A stretch of DNA of 29,293 nt, taken from positions 1-29,293 of IMG/VR virus record IMGVR_UViG_3300020118_000099. One strand, 5' to 3'. Position numbers and translations under genes: made by a program. Every line of letters starts with the position of its first letter. Within the stretch, counting starts at the first letter, position 1. The DNA is from a virus. The notes beneath the pieces were generated by a model, which saw only the letters and a list, made by a program, of their open reading frames with translations, made no database searches and was not told the origin of the DNA. Below, one piece after another: positions 5,326 through 12,372 of this stretch.

Positions 5326-6831
5326 GTGTCACAAAAGCCTGAGACATTCTTTACCGCGACCCCGGCGCAAGCCAAGTTCGCGGATGCGGTGTTTAGTGGG
5401 GCGTATCGCTATCTGGCGTACGGCGGGGGGATTCGGTCCGGCAAGACGGCAACCTCGCTCATGCTCGTTCAATCGCTCTGCAAGGTGTTCCCGAAGTCGC
5501 GCTGGGCGATTGTCAGAAAGGATTTGCCAACGCTCCGGCGCAATGTTCTGCCGAGCTTTACCAAGTTCCGCGTCCCTGGCTTCACGGGGGAGGTCAACCA
5601 GTCGAGTTGGACCGCGGAGTGTACAAACGGCTCCCAGATCATCTTCTTTACGGAGAGCTTGTCGGAGGACCCTGAACTCAACCGCTGGCGTGGGTTGGAA
5701 GTGAACGGGTTCTTTTTGGAAGAAGCGAACGAATTGCAAGAGGTGAGCTTTCGGAAGGCGATTGAGCGAGCGGGAAGCTGGGTGGTGCCGAACGGAGGGA
5801 ATCAGCCGCCGCCCTTAGTGGTGGCGACGTTCAACCCCTCGGCAGGCTGGGTGAAGCGGACGTTCTACGATCCCTACATGGCGGGGACGCTGGAGAGCCC
5901 CTTCTATTACCAGCCCGCCACGATTGTAGATAACCCGCACCTTCCACAGGATTATGTGGAAAGCTTGAAGTCCTTGCCGGAACGGGATTACAAACGGTTC
6001 GTGGAAGGCGACTGGAGCTTCATTTCGGGCGCGTTCTTTGACGAGTTGCAGTGGGCGACGCACCGGACGGACAGGCTCGACGATCCCACGGCGACGACGG
6101 TTCATAGACGATGGGCGGCGCTCCCGGAGTGGTGGCGGTATTGGTGCTCGTACGACTGGGGCTATCGGCACCCCGCGGTCTTTCAGGCGTTTGCGATGAA
6201 CGGCGGCGGTCAGGTGTTCTTGCTTGATACGGTGAGGATGCACCGCTTAGACGACGAGGAGCAGGCGCGGACGGTCGCGGAGACAATGCCGCCCCTCGCC
6301 TTACAGCAGGGCGCGTTTGCGGGGCATGACGTCTTTGCGAAGCGGATGGCGCACACGCCAGGCCATGAGACGGTCGCGGATGTGTTCTGGCGCTACAAGA
6401 TTCGGTTAGCGAAGGCCAACATTGCGAGAGTCCAAGGCGCGGCAGCGATGCGACGGATGCTGACGCGGAAGCAGAAGGACGGGACGCTTGGCACGCCGCG
6501 GCTCTTGGTCTGCGACACGCCGGGCAATCGGTGGGCGTTTGAGCAGTGGATGGAGATGGTGCCAGACCCTTTGAACCCAGACGACGTTCAGAAGGTAGAC
6601 GCGAACGAGGACGGGGAGGGTGGCGACGACGCGGCAGACACGACGCGCTACGGGTTGGCGAGTCCGACGTGGCTGCCGATCGAACCCCACGGGGAACGCC
6701 CGATCGTGAAGCAGGGCGATCCTCCGAAGCAACCCGACTGGATTGATACGAACACGATCGACGGCGATGATGATCCCCGCGGCGCAGAAGTGCCGGGCGG
6801 TATGTCGAGCAGGCTTGGTCAAGGTTGGTAG
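5326..6831 (+). CDS. terL: terminase large subunit (packaging ATPase and nuclease)
   Basis: ATP-driven DNA packaging motor and headful or site nuclease, acting at the portal. Walker A GGGIRSGKT is at residues 33-41; the adenine-binding Gln-type segment ATPAQAKFAD lies before it. Walker B is VNGFFLEEANE (126-136) with the catalytic Glu at 132/133. The coupling motif VVATFNPS is at 165-172. The RNase H-like nuclease domain starts near 240: SYDWGY supplies D277, AGHDVF supplies D335, and a third acidic cluster lies before TTRYGL (D434-D438). Length 501 aa is normal. Start is GTG at 5326 with a weak SD, 49 bases after TerS. The C-terminal 60 residues are acidic and Pro/Gly-rich. Confidence 0.95.
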   Translation: MSQKPETFFTATPAQAKFADAVFSGAYRYLAYGGGIRSGKTATSLMLVQSLCKVFPKSRWAIVRKDLPTLRRNVLPSFTKFRVPGFTGEVNQSSWTAECTNGSQIIFFTESLSEDPELNRWRGLEVNGFFLEEANELQEVSFRKAIERAGSWVVPNGGNQPPPLVVATFNPSAGWVKRTFYDPYMAGTLESPFYYQPATIVDNPHLPQDYVESLKSLPERDYKRFVEGDWSFISGAFFDELQWATHRTDRLDDPTATTVHRRWAALPEWWRYWCSYDWGYRHPAVFQAFAMNGGGQVFLLDTVRMHRLDDEEQARTVAETMPPLALQQGAFAGHDVFAKRMAHTPGHETVADVFWRYKIRLAKANIARVQGAAAMRRMLTRKQKDGTLGTPRLLVCDTPGNRWAFEQWMEMVPDPLNPDDVQKVDANEDGEGGDDAADTTRYGLASPTWLPIEPHGERPIVKQGDPPKQPDWIDTNTIDGDDDPRGAEVPGGMSSRLGQGW

Positions 6832-6871
6832 GTATGCAGGTCAGGCTTTTTCCTTCTGATAGGACTGGACA

Positions 6872-7141
6872 ATGGACACCCCGAACATGATGGCCACGCC
6901 GCCCGGTGGTCCGCTCCCGGCGGGCGACGGCTCGGACACGAACGAGACGCAGGGCGCGGGCGAGTACGATTGCACCTGTCCCAAGTGCGGCCACACATTC
7001 ACGGTCGAGCTGGAAGATGGGAAAGCCGTGCCGGAAGATCAGGGCGGCTCCGATGACTCGGCCTCAGACAATGGGGCCGGGACGCCCGACTTAGGCGACG
7101 AAGAGGACGGCGCGTCCTCGTTCCGCTTTGCGCGGAAGTAG
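6872..7141 (+). CDS. small acidic protein with a zinc knuckle (89 aa)
   Basis: SD AGGA lies just upstream in AGGACTGGACAATG. The N-terminus is Pro/Gly-rich and disordered. CTCPKCGHTFTVE (C34, C36, C39) is half of a zinc ribbon of the FYVE or rubredoxin kind; a second Cys pair is missing, so zinc binding would need a dimer or is lost. The last 40 residues are strongly acidic (EDQGGSDDSASDN, LGDEEDGAS). It lies right after TerL. Small acidic phage proteins at this site may be head or packaging accessories, but this is not established here. Confidence 0.6.
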   Translation: MDTPNMMATPPGGPLPAGDGSDTNETQGAGEYDCTCPKCGHTFTVELEDGKAVPEDQGGSDDSASDNGAGTPDLGDEEDGASSFRFARK

Positions 7142-7144
7142 CTC

Positions 7145-7549
7145 ATGACCACTACACAGGCGGTTGGGAACCGGACCCGCGTCGTGTCGAGTGCCGACGA
7201 TGGGAAGTTTCTGTTGCTCGCCGAACCCAATTCGGTGGGCGGCATTCAATGGTCGGGCACGTGGACGATTGAGTTCTCGCCGAGCGACGATTTCGACGGG
7301 ACGCTGGTCGTGATGGGCCGCGCTCCTGGTCGCGCCGCCGCGCAAAATCCCCCGGCCTTTGTCCCGATGACGTACCAAGCGGATTTCTTGAATGGCCTCA
7401 CGCCCCTCGATCCGACGCAGCGTCAGAACGCGGTCATTACGGACGCCTCGTCGATCACGGTCCCCGCGGTGGGGAAGTCAATTGCGCTCTTGGTGTCCTG
7501 TGCGCGGGGCACGATGACGGTCGAGACGAACGCGCAACAGCAGTCCTAA
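7145..7549 (+). CDS. putative virion beta-sandwich protein (134 aa)
   Basis: Compact beta-rich protein: VVSSADDGKFLLLAEP, SGTWTIEFSPSDDFDGTLVV, FVPMTYQAD, ITVPAVGKSIALLVSC. Small proteins with a WTIEFSPSDDFDG-type strand and an IxVPAxGxxIxLLV strand recur next to phage head and fibre genes, so a decoration or fibre-attachment role is plausible. No Cys pair, signal or membrane segment. GGAAG at 7134-7138 may serve as SD. A repeat-bearing spacer follows. Confidence 0.6.
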   Translation: MTTTQAVGNRTRVVSSADDGKFLLLAEPNSVGGIQWSGTWTIEFSPSDDFDGTLVVMGRAPGRAAAQNPPAFVPMTYQADFLNGLTPLDPTQRQNAVITDASSITVPAVGKSIALLVSCARGTMTVETNAQQQS

Positions 7550-7553
7550 GTTT

Positions 7554-7587
7554 GTAGGTCCGTAGGTCAAGACAATTCCGTAGGTCA
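7554..7587 (+). repeat. short direct repeats of (TC)CGTAGGTCA
   Basis: GTAGGTC occurs at 7554-7560, 7562-7568 and 7580-7586; the last two are within the longer identical unit TCCGTAGGTCA (7559-7569 and 7577-7587). A related TTCCGTAGGACA occurs at 15794-15805 in the spacer before the scaffold gene. Position in non-coding spacers upstream of virion genes suggests a protein-binding or promoter element. Confidence 0.5.
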
Positions 7588-7596
7588 CTCTCTAAG

Positions 7597-7611
7597 CCCC
7601 GCCAAGCGGGG
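7597..7611 (+). promoter_or_regulatory. hairpin abutting the RBS of the 7623 gene
   Basis: CCCCGC (7597-7602), loop CAA, GCGGGG (7606-7611): a perfect 6-bp GC stem. Its 3' arm runs into the SD (GGGGAGGA, to 7615) of the gene at 7623. No T tract follows, so it is more likely an RNA-stability or translation-control element than a terminator. Confidence 0.5.
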
Positions 7612-7622
7612 AGGATAGGCGT

Positions 7623-8306
7623 ATGTCCAGCACCCTCGTCTTAAACGGCACCATTGGCTTCCCGTCCAACCGTCAGTTCATGGCGGCTTCGGGCAAGATG
7701 TTTTCCGTCACGAACCCGACGCTAGGTACAGGCGTGGCCTACGCGCTCAAAACGGGCACCAGCGCGACGGCCAACGGCTTCTTCAACGTTCAGAACACGA
7801 ACCCGGTCGGCGGGGCGAACATCATCCTCGATCGTCTGCGGATGATTCAGACCGCGACGGCGGCGACGGGCAACCTGTCGTCCCGTTTTGAGTTCATCTC
7901 GGAGAATACGCTCGTCGCCCTCACGGGGAGCGTCGCCACCATCAGCCCGGTCAACTTGAACTGGGCCTACGGCAACACGACGGGTGCCGTGGTGCAGATG
8001 TTCTCCGCGGGTGCCGCGACGGTCCCCGCAGCGGTGGGGACGCGCCGGACGTTGGGCTGGGCCTCGCTCAATACCGGCCCCTCGATCTTGTGGGATTCGC
8101 TCTCACTGGAGTTTGGCTCGGATGGGTCGTCGGTGGGCACCGCGCAACTCACGGCAGCCAAGGCAACGGCAGCCGCGGACTATGTGGTGGCTGCGCCGCC
8201 GATCGTGATTGCCCCACAAAGCTCGGCTTGGTGCAATTTCTACATCGTCACGCAAGCGGCCAACATTCCGAGCTACGAGTACCAGTTGACCTTCGCCGAA
8301 ATCTAG
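7623..8306 (+). CDS. putative virion structural protein (227 aa)
   Basis: Strong SD (GGAGGA, 7610-7615) at the edge of a hairpin. Rich in Ala, Thr, Ser, Asn and Gly with alternating beta strands: FMAASGKMFSVTN, IILDRLRMIQTATAA, RFEFISENTLVAL, and near the end APQSSAWCNFYIVTQAANIP and YEYQLTFAEI. Composition and length fit a surface or decoration protein of the virion. The preceding spacer is unusually long for this genome and carries repeats and a hairpin, so this gene may be expressed at a separate level. No catalytic motif. Exact role unknown. Confidence 0.65.
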   Translation: MSSTLVLNGTIGFPSNRQFMAASGKMFSVTNPTLGTGVAYALKTGTSATANGFFNVQNTNPVGGANIILDRLRMIQTATAATGNLSSRFEFISENTLVALTGSVATISPVNLNWAYGNTTGAVVQMFSAGAATVPAAVGTRRTLGWASLNTGPSILWDSLSLEFGSDGSSVGTAQLTAAKATAAADYVVAAPPIVIAPQSSAWCNFYIVTQAANIPSYEYQLTFAEI

Positions 8307-8326
8307 CCCTCTGACTCTGAGGAGGG
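8307..8326 (+). promoter_or_regulatory. hairpin that can hide the SD of the 8334 gene
   Basis: CCCTC (8307-8311) pairs with GAGGG (8322-8326), which is the core of the AGGAGGG ribosome binding site 8 bases before the ATG at 8334. The stem starts immediately after the upstream TAG. It could couple translation of this gene to ribosomes finishing the previous one. Confidence 0.45.
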
Positions 8327-8333
8327 TCATCGT

Positions 8334-8873
8334 ATGACGGTCCAAACGAACGGGCTGTACGTCGGCCAAGCGGTGCCCGCCGTTGTCCGGGCGGTGGATG
8401 GCTTCGCGCACGACACGACGACGACGCAGTACACGGCGGGCGATGTGGTGTCCAACGGGGCGGTGACGAACCTGATGCGCTTTCCGCTCGCTCGCCAAGC
8501 GGGGGGCGCGGGGTACATCGTGAAAGGGCAGCTAGAGACCAACAGCAAAACGTTTCTCTCCCAGATGCGACTCTACCTGTTCATGGTCCCAGCAGGCGTA
8601 CCGGGCGTCGGGATTACGGTGGCGGCGGATAACGTCGCGGCCACGCTCGCCTACGCCGATCGCGGCCAGCGGGTGGGGTATTTGGATTTTCCGTTGCTGG
8701 CGACGGGCGCGGGGTCCGGTTCGACCACCAGCTACGCGCTCTGGACGGGCAATCTGGAATTTCACTGTAACCCGACCGACGATACGCTGTACGGGTATCT
8801 CGTGGACAACACGGGCTCGACCCCAGTGAGCGGGCAACTGTTCAGTGTAAAGTTGTCGGCGGACGTGTACTAG
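8334..8873 (+). CDS. putative virion beta-rich protein (179 aa)
   Basis: Very good SD (GGAGGG) inside a possible hairpin. The pattern YTAGDVVSNGAVTNLMRFPL, then GGAGYIVKGQLETNSKTF, MRLYLFMVPA, RVGYLDFPLLAT and a late DTLYGYLVDNT recalls a recurrent phage structural family, with a TAGDVVS start, a GGxGYI core and a YxDFP strand. Such proteins are usually annotated as virion or decoration proteins. The neighbours are other small virion candidates and a lectin-like protein. A 9-base duplication follows its stop. Confidence 0.65.
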   Translation: MTVQTNGLYVGQAVPAVVRAVDGFAHDTTTTQYTAGDVVSNGAVTNLMRFPLARQAGGAGYIVKGQLETNSKTFLSQMRLYLFMVPAGVPGVGITVAADNVAATLAYADRGQRVGYLDFPLLATGAGSGSTTSYALWTGNLEFHCNPTDDTLYGYLVDNTGSTPVSGQLFSVKLSADVY

Positions 8874-8885
8874 GTGGTGTACTAG
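8865..8885 (+). repeat. tandem duplication around the stop codon
   Basis: GTGTACTAG at 8865-8873 (the end of the previous gene with its stop) is repeated exactly at 8877-8885, period 12 with GTG between. The second copy lies just before the ATG at 8888 and looks like a recent small slip duplication. Confidence 0.6.
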
Positions 8886-8887
8886 CC

Positions 8888-10198
8888 ATGTCGTACGGCG
8901 ACGCCTGCTTTACCCTGCAACGGCGTTTACGTCGTACGGGCTCATCGGGCGGCGGGGGCTTAGGCTCGGCCTTGGTGTTCAGCTACCAAGCGGCGGTCCA
9001 AGGCGGGAGCTTTGGGAGCTTGGGCGGGACGTTCACCAGAGCCGATTCCACGACCTGTGCCACGTACATCGACAACAACGGCGTCATTCAGACAGTTCCG
9101 GCGAATATCCCCCGCATTCAGTACACGAACGGGCAGCCGGGGTTGTTGTTGGAGGGTACACGTCAAAACAAGAACTCAGATTCGAGTGACTACTCCACGG
9201 GATTATGGGCCAGAACAAATCTCACGTCTGTCCGTAATGTTACTGGACCAGCCGGGGTCGCGAATTCCGCGTGTACGATTACAGCGTCAGGAGCAGACGG
9301 TCACTTTAACCAAGTAACCGGCACCAATCTGATTGCTGGAACCAGTGCTGGGGTCACTATTCATGTAAAGGTGGGTACTGGGGCGAGCTTCGCATATGTT
9401 GGAGTAACCAACGATGCGGTACAGCATCGTGTGTGGATAAACCTGACGACGGGTGCGACGTCTTCAAAAGATCAAGCAGGCGATACCGCGATTGTGACAG
9501 TCCTCGGTGCGAATTGGTATCGCCTTGCACTGGCATTTCCAGCCACCAACACAATCAATCCGAATTATCAGGTGGGTATTTCTCGTACGACAGGAGCGAC
9601 GGATAGCCAGAATGGAGACACTGCGCTGGTCTTTGGAGCGCAGATTGAACAGGTTGTCTCTTTTCCGTCGAGTTATATCCCTGTGGTTGGAGGTCCTTCT
9701 ATTACACGGGCGCAAGACGCGCTCAAGTTTCCATTGCCGCTCGGATTTACTCCACAAAGCTGCACCGCATACATCGCGGGGTTTGAACAGGATCATAGTA
9801 CGGCAGATTCGAATGGGTTGTATTACATAGTTGGTTCTACAGCGAACTCCGGAAACCGCTTGTTGGACTACAGCTCACAGGCAGGCGCCGCAGGTGGCGC
9901 CGCACGTGCACAGCATACAGCCACACCAAACACGGCTGCTTCAGGGACATGTAATCAGAATGACTTCATCGAAGTCGTGGGACAGTTTCTCAATGATGGC
10001 TCGTGTATCTCCATCCAATGCATCAATAACGGTACCCCAACGAGCGGCGCCGTATCAGCGGCAGCACCCTACGAAGCGGCGTTCTCTTCCCAATTCATCT
10101 CCCTCGGCACGAACGGAACGGGGAACGGAAATTTTGTCCTGACGGCGTTCAAGCTCGCAACCGGCGTACACACGTTAGCCGAGATGCGTGCCGCATGA
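8888..10198 (+). CDS. lectin-like virion protein, probable receptor-binding or fibre component (436 aa)
   Basis: Residues 48-94 match a common phage virion segment: TFTRADSTTCATYIDNNGVI, then PRIQYTNGQPGLLLEGTRQN. Next comes a beta-sandwich domain (about 105-277) ending in GAQIEQ (250-255), SSYIP (261-265) and TRAQD (273-277), typical of LamG or carbohydrate-binding-like jelly rolls in tail and head fibres. A second beta-rich domain fills 278-436. A short basic, Gly-rich N-terminus (QRRLRRTGSSGGGG) may anchor it. From about 9176 to 10080 the DNA is clearly less GC-rich than its neighbours, suggesting an exchanged binding module. Host-surface sugar binding is inferred. Confidence 0.7.
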   Translation: MSYGDACFTLQRRLRRTGSSGGGGLGSALVFSYQAAVQGGSFGSLGGTFTRADSTTCATYIDNNGVIQTVPANIPRIQYTNGQPGLLLEGTRQNKNSDSSDYSTGLWARTNLTSVRNVTGPAGVANSACTITASGADGHFNQVTGTNLIAGTSAGVTIHVKVGTGASFAYVGVTNDAVQHRVWINLTTGATSSKDQAGDTAIVTVLGANWYRLALAFPATNTINPNYQVGISRTTGATDSQNGDTALVFGAQIEQVVSFPSSYIPVVGGPSITRAQDALKFPLPLGFTPQSCTAYIAGFEQDHSTADSNGLYYIVGSTANSGNRLLDYSSQAGAAGGAARAQHTATPNTAASGTCNQNDFIEVVGQFLNDGSCISIQCINNGTPTSGAVSAAAPYEAAFSSQFISLGTNGTGNGNFVLTAFKLATGVHTLAEMRAA

Positions 10199-10530
10199 TT
10201 ATCGCTGTCTCCGCGCTCGGCGCATACCTCCTCTTCGTCCGTTGGCTCATCTTCTGGCGGGGCGACTTTCGGACGGTCTATGTCGGCTGGATTGCGATGC
10301 TTCTCCGGTGGCGCGGAATGGAAGCGATTACCCTCGGTCCTACGTGCTGTCTGGCTCAGCGCGGTTTCGTCCTGAGTCCTGACGGCATCATTCACGAACG
10401 GACGCATCTCGCCCAGCAGCGGGCGCATTGGTGGTTCTTCTTTCCGCGCTACATCGTCTTGGCGCTGGTGCTTGGCTACCGCAACGAACCCGACGAAGTG
10501 GCTGCCCGAAAGGCGGCTGGAGAACTCTAG
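10195..10530 (+). CDS. small membrane protein with HExxH zincin motif (111 aa)
   Basis: The start overlaps the lectin-like gene by ATGA. HERTH at 67-71 is a perfect HExxH zinc-binding and catalytic motif, embedded in SPDGIIHERTHLAQQRAHWW, and an acidic residue (E98 or E101 in NEPDEVAARKA) about 30 residues on could be the third ligand. This resembles small HExxH...NPxExEA proteins found in bacteria and phages. Hydrophobic stretches at 1-20 and 81-94 suggest membrane association on both sides of the motif. It could be a peptidase acting at the cell envelope, or an inactive fold. No family is assigned with certainty. Confidence 0.65.
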   Translation: MIIAVSALGAYLLFVRWLIFWRGDFRTVYVGWIAMLLRWRGMEAITLGPTCCLAQRGFVLSPDGIIHERTHLAQQRAHWWFFFPRYIVLALVLGYRNEPDEVAARKAAGEL

Positions 10531-10719
10531 ATGTGGTACTTGAAGAACGGCCAAGGCCAATTCCTCCGCATGACGTCAGCGCGGCACGACTTGGCGCAAA
10601 CGCCCGAGGGGCGAGCACAGATTGTCCGCGAGTTGAGCGCCGCGAAACCGGACGACTACACGTGGACCCAAGACACGACGAACGCCATCCCGGTTGATCC
10701 TTCACCTGACCAGCAATGA
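10531..10719 (+). CDS. small hypothetical protein (62 aa)
   Basis: The ATG follows directly after the previous TAG and the stop overlaps the next ATG (ATGA at 10716-10719). The sequence starts with a beta-like MWYLKNGQGQFLRMTSARHD, continues with a helix (PEGRAQIVRELSAAK) and ends in a Pro/Asp/Gln tail. No family recognised. Placement between the HExxH gene and a fibre-like gene suggests a chaperone or linker for one of them, but that is a guess. Confidence 0.5.
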   Translation: MWYLKNGQGQFLRMTSARHDLAQTPEGRAQIVRELSAAKPDDYTWTQDTTNAIPVDPSPDQQ

Positions 10720-11786
10720 CGCAACAGACTGACTTTACGACGCTGCCCAATCCGGGCGCGGTTGAGCCGTACCAAATCCGGGCGAGTAACGCCACGGTCG
10801 GCGCGGTGTTGGCCGTGGGCGCGGATGGCGTCCCCGTGTGGGATGCGACGAGCGCCTTCCCGGTGGGGGCGATCACGCCCGGAACGGCGCGGCAACTCAT
10901 TCAGACGAACGCGGGCGCGACGGCGGCAGAGTGGACGAGCGGCATCAGCGTCACGGACCTCACGTTCTCGACGCTCTTGGCTTCGGTCACGGCCTTGGCC
11001 ACGCCCAGCGCCTTGGCGGCGACGGCGGCCAACCATTTCGCGTCCACCGTCTCGGGTGCGGTCGTGATGGGCTTTGGCACCACGAACGATGTCACGCTCA
11101 AGAACCGCGCTGGCACCAATGTCGTCGGGGTCACGGCCAATACGCTCGACGTCACAATGGCGGGGGCGCTGGCGATTACAGGAGCCCTGTCGGGCGTCAC
11201 CACGCTAGCGACCTCCGGCGCGATCAACTCGCAGACGATCAGCGCCGCGGCCAACTTTACTGGGACGGTTGCGATTGCGACGAGCGTCACCGTCGGCGCG
11301 CCCGGCGCGATTGCGTTCAACATGGGCGGCGCGGCTGCTGCGGTGACCTCCTGTTCGTCACTCGTCAAAGTGGTCACGGGTATTGCCGATAACACGGCGA
11401 CGACGGTGATGACGATTACGGTCCCGAACGCGGCGCATGGCGCGGTGGTGCAGGTAACCATTGTCGGTCAAGCGGGCGCGGGCGGCGCGATCGGCGCATG
11501 GGAAGATGTGACGAGCGTGAGTTATAACATCTCCGTGGCACGGACAGCGGGTGTGGCGATGGGCGCTACCGTCTCAACTGCGTTCGGATCCGCCGCCGCG
11601 GTGGTCGTTGGCGCAGGGACAATGACTTGCGTTGGGGCGATCACGCTGAACGGCGAGGGCGTCGGCGCAACCAATACGGCCAGCTTCAAAGCCACGATTG
11701 ACCAAAGCTCGACCGCCACGAACCATCGTTGTCTTGTGTACGCGACGATTGTGAATAGCAACGCCACGGGCATCACGATTTCCTGA
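10716..11786 (+). CDS. fibre-like Ala/Thr/Val-rich virion protein (356 aa)
   Basis: Repetitive low-complexity strands dominate: SALAATAANHFASTVSG, VVMGFGTTNDVTLKNRAGTN, LAITGALSGVTTLATSGAIN, AAANFTGTVAIATSVTVG. The alternating small and beta-branched residues, and phrases such as LKNRAG and ITGALSGVTT, are typical of phage tail or head fibre shafts. The C-terminal 150 residues (from about 205) form a more varied beta domain (VVQVTIVGQAGAGG, TSFKATIDQ-like strands, CLVYATIVNSN), possibly the tip. No collagen-like repeat or chaperone-cleavage motif was seen. Likely a trimeric fibre or surface protein. Confidence 0.65.
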   Translation: MTQQTDFTTLPNPGAVEPYQIRASNATVGAVLAVGADGVPVWDATSAFPVGAITPGTARQLIQTNAGATAAEWTSGISVTDLTFSTLLASVTALATPSALAATAANHFASTVSGAVVMGFGTTNDVTLKNRAGTNVVGVTANTLDVTMAGALAITGALSGVTTLATSGAINSQTISAAANFTGTVAIATSVTVGAPGAIAFNMGGAAAAVTSCSSLVKVVTGIADNTATTVMTITVPNAAHGAVVQVTIVGQAGAGGAIGAWEDVTSVSYNISVARTAGVAMGATVSTAFGSAAAVVVGAGTMTCVGAITLNGEGVGATNTASFKATIDQSSTATNHRCLVYATIVNSNATGITIS

Positions 11787-11792
11787 GCCTTT

Positions 11793-11996
11793 ATGAGCGA
11801 GATTCGGAAAGGGATTACGCCGAAACAGGCGCACGCGATTCGGACGATGGGCGCTGGCATCGAAGCGGCGACCAAAGCCCGCGACGCATATGTCGCTGGC
11901 GTGCTTGGCGCGTTCAGCGATGTGCCACCGTCGGTCTCTTGGGTTATTGGGGAGGACGACACCTTGACCCTCTCCACGCCTGAGCCTGCTGAGTAG
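11793..11996 (+). CDS. small hypothetical protein (67 aa)
   Basis: ATG at 11793, 6 bases after the fibre-like gene. N-terminal helix (TPKQAHAIRTMGAGIEAATK, ARDAYVAGVLGAF), then a short beta hairpin (SVSWVIGEDDTLTLS) and an acidic tail. Short proteins of this form after fibre genes can be assembly helpers, but there is no direct evidence here. The stop TAG overlaps the GTG of the next gene (TAGTG at 11994-11998). Confidence 0.5.
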   Translation: MSEIRKGITPKQAHAIRTMGAGIEAATKARDAYVAGVLGAFSDVPPSVSWVIGEDDTLTLSTPEPAE

Positions 11997-12370
11997 TGGC
12001 GATGCTCAGGATGGACGACCCGGCGATTCAGGGGGATTTGAAGCGGGTCTACGCTACGCATGAAGCGCAGCACGCCACGCCGCACGGGAAGTTGGCGTTC
12101 AAGAAAGCGTTTCACTCGATCCACAAAGCGGGCCACGGTGTTCACGCCGCCACTCGCATTGGTCACTTAGCCGCGCATCGCGCCGAGGGTACGTTGCGAA
12201 AGAGAGCGAAAGTCAAACACAGTGCCGCCCATCCGGGCTTCAAGGCGTTGGTCAAGCAAGGGGTTCCGCCCGGTGCACTCGCCAACGCCGCGCGAAATGC
12301 GAGCGCCAAGGCGGTGGCCGCGAATCCCCGACTGAAGCGCGTCGCAGGCTTCAAGAAGAAGGGCGCGTAG
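11996..12370 (+). CDS. highly basic His-rich protein (124 aa)
   Basis: GTG start overlapping the previous stop. By hand count it has about 24 Lys plus Arg and 11 His against only 5 Asp plus Glu, with almost no aromatic residues. The middle is full of HxxxH-like spacings (FHSIHKAGHGVHAATRIGHL), and the C-terminus ends in a Lys-rich FKKKGA. This could be a DNA-condensing virion protein, a metal-binding peptide, or a cationic membrane-active protein. No fold or family recognised. The charge makes it clearly different from all neighbours. Confidence 0.55.
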   Translation: MAMLRMDDPAIQGDLKRVYATHEAQHATPHGKLAFKKAFHSIHKAGHGVHAATRIGHLAAHRAEGTLRKRAKVKHSAAHPGFKALVKQGVPPGALANAARNASAKAVAANPRLKRVAGFKKKGA

Positions 12371-12372
12371 GG

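Noticed and set aside
6834-6890. 18-codon ORF after the large terminase
   Set aside because: It overlaps the 6872 gene by 19 bases in another frame, does not end at a start codon, and the region is better explained as spacer with the SD AGGA.
6020-6994. 324-codon minus-strand frame
   Set aside because: It is antisense to the nuclease half of the large terminase, whose motifs are intact. The translated sequence is Arg/Ser/Pro-rich, as expected for a shadow frame.
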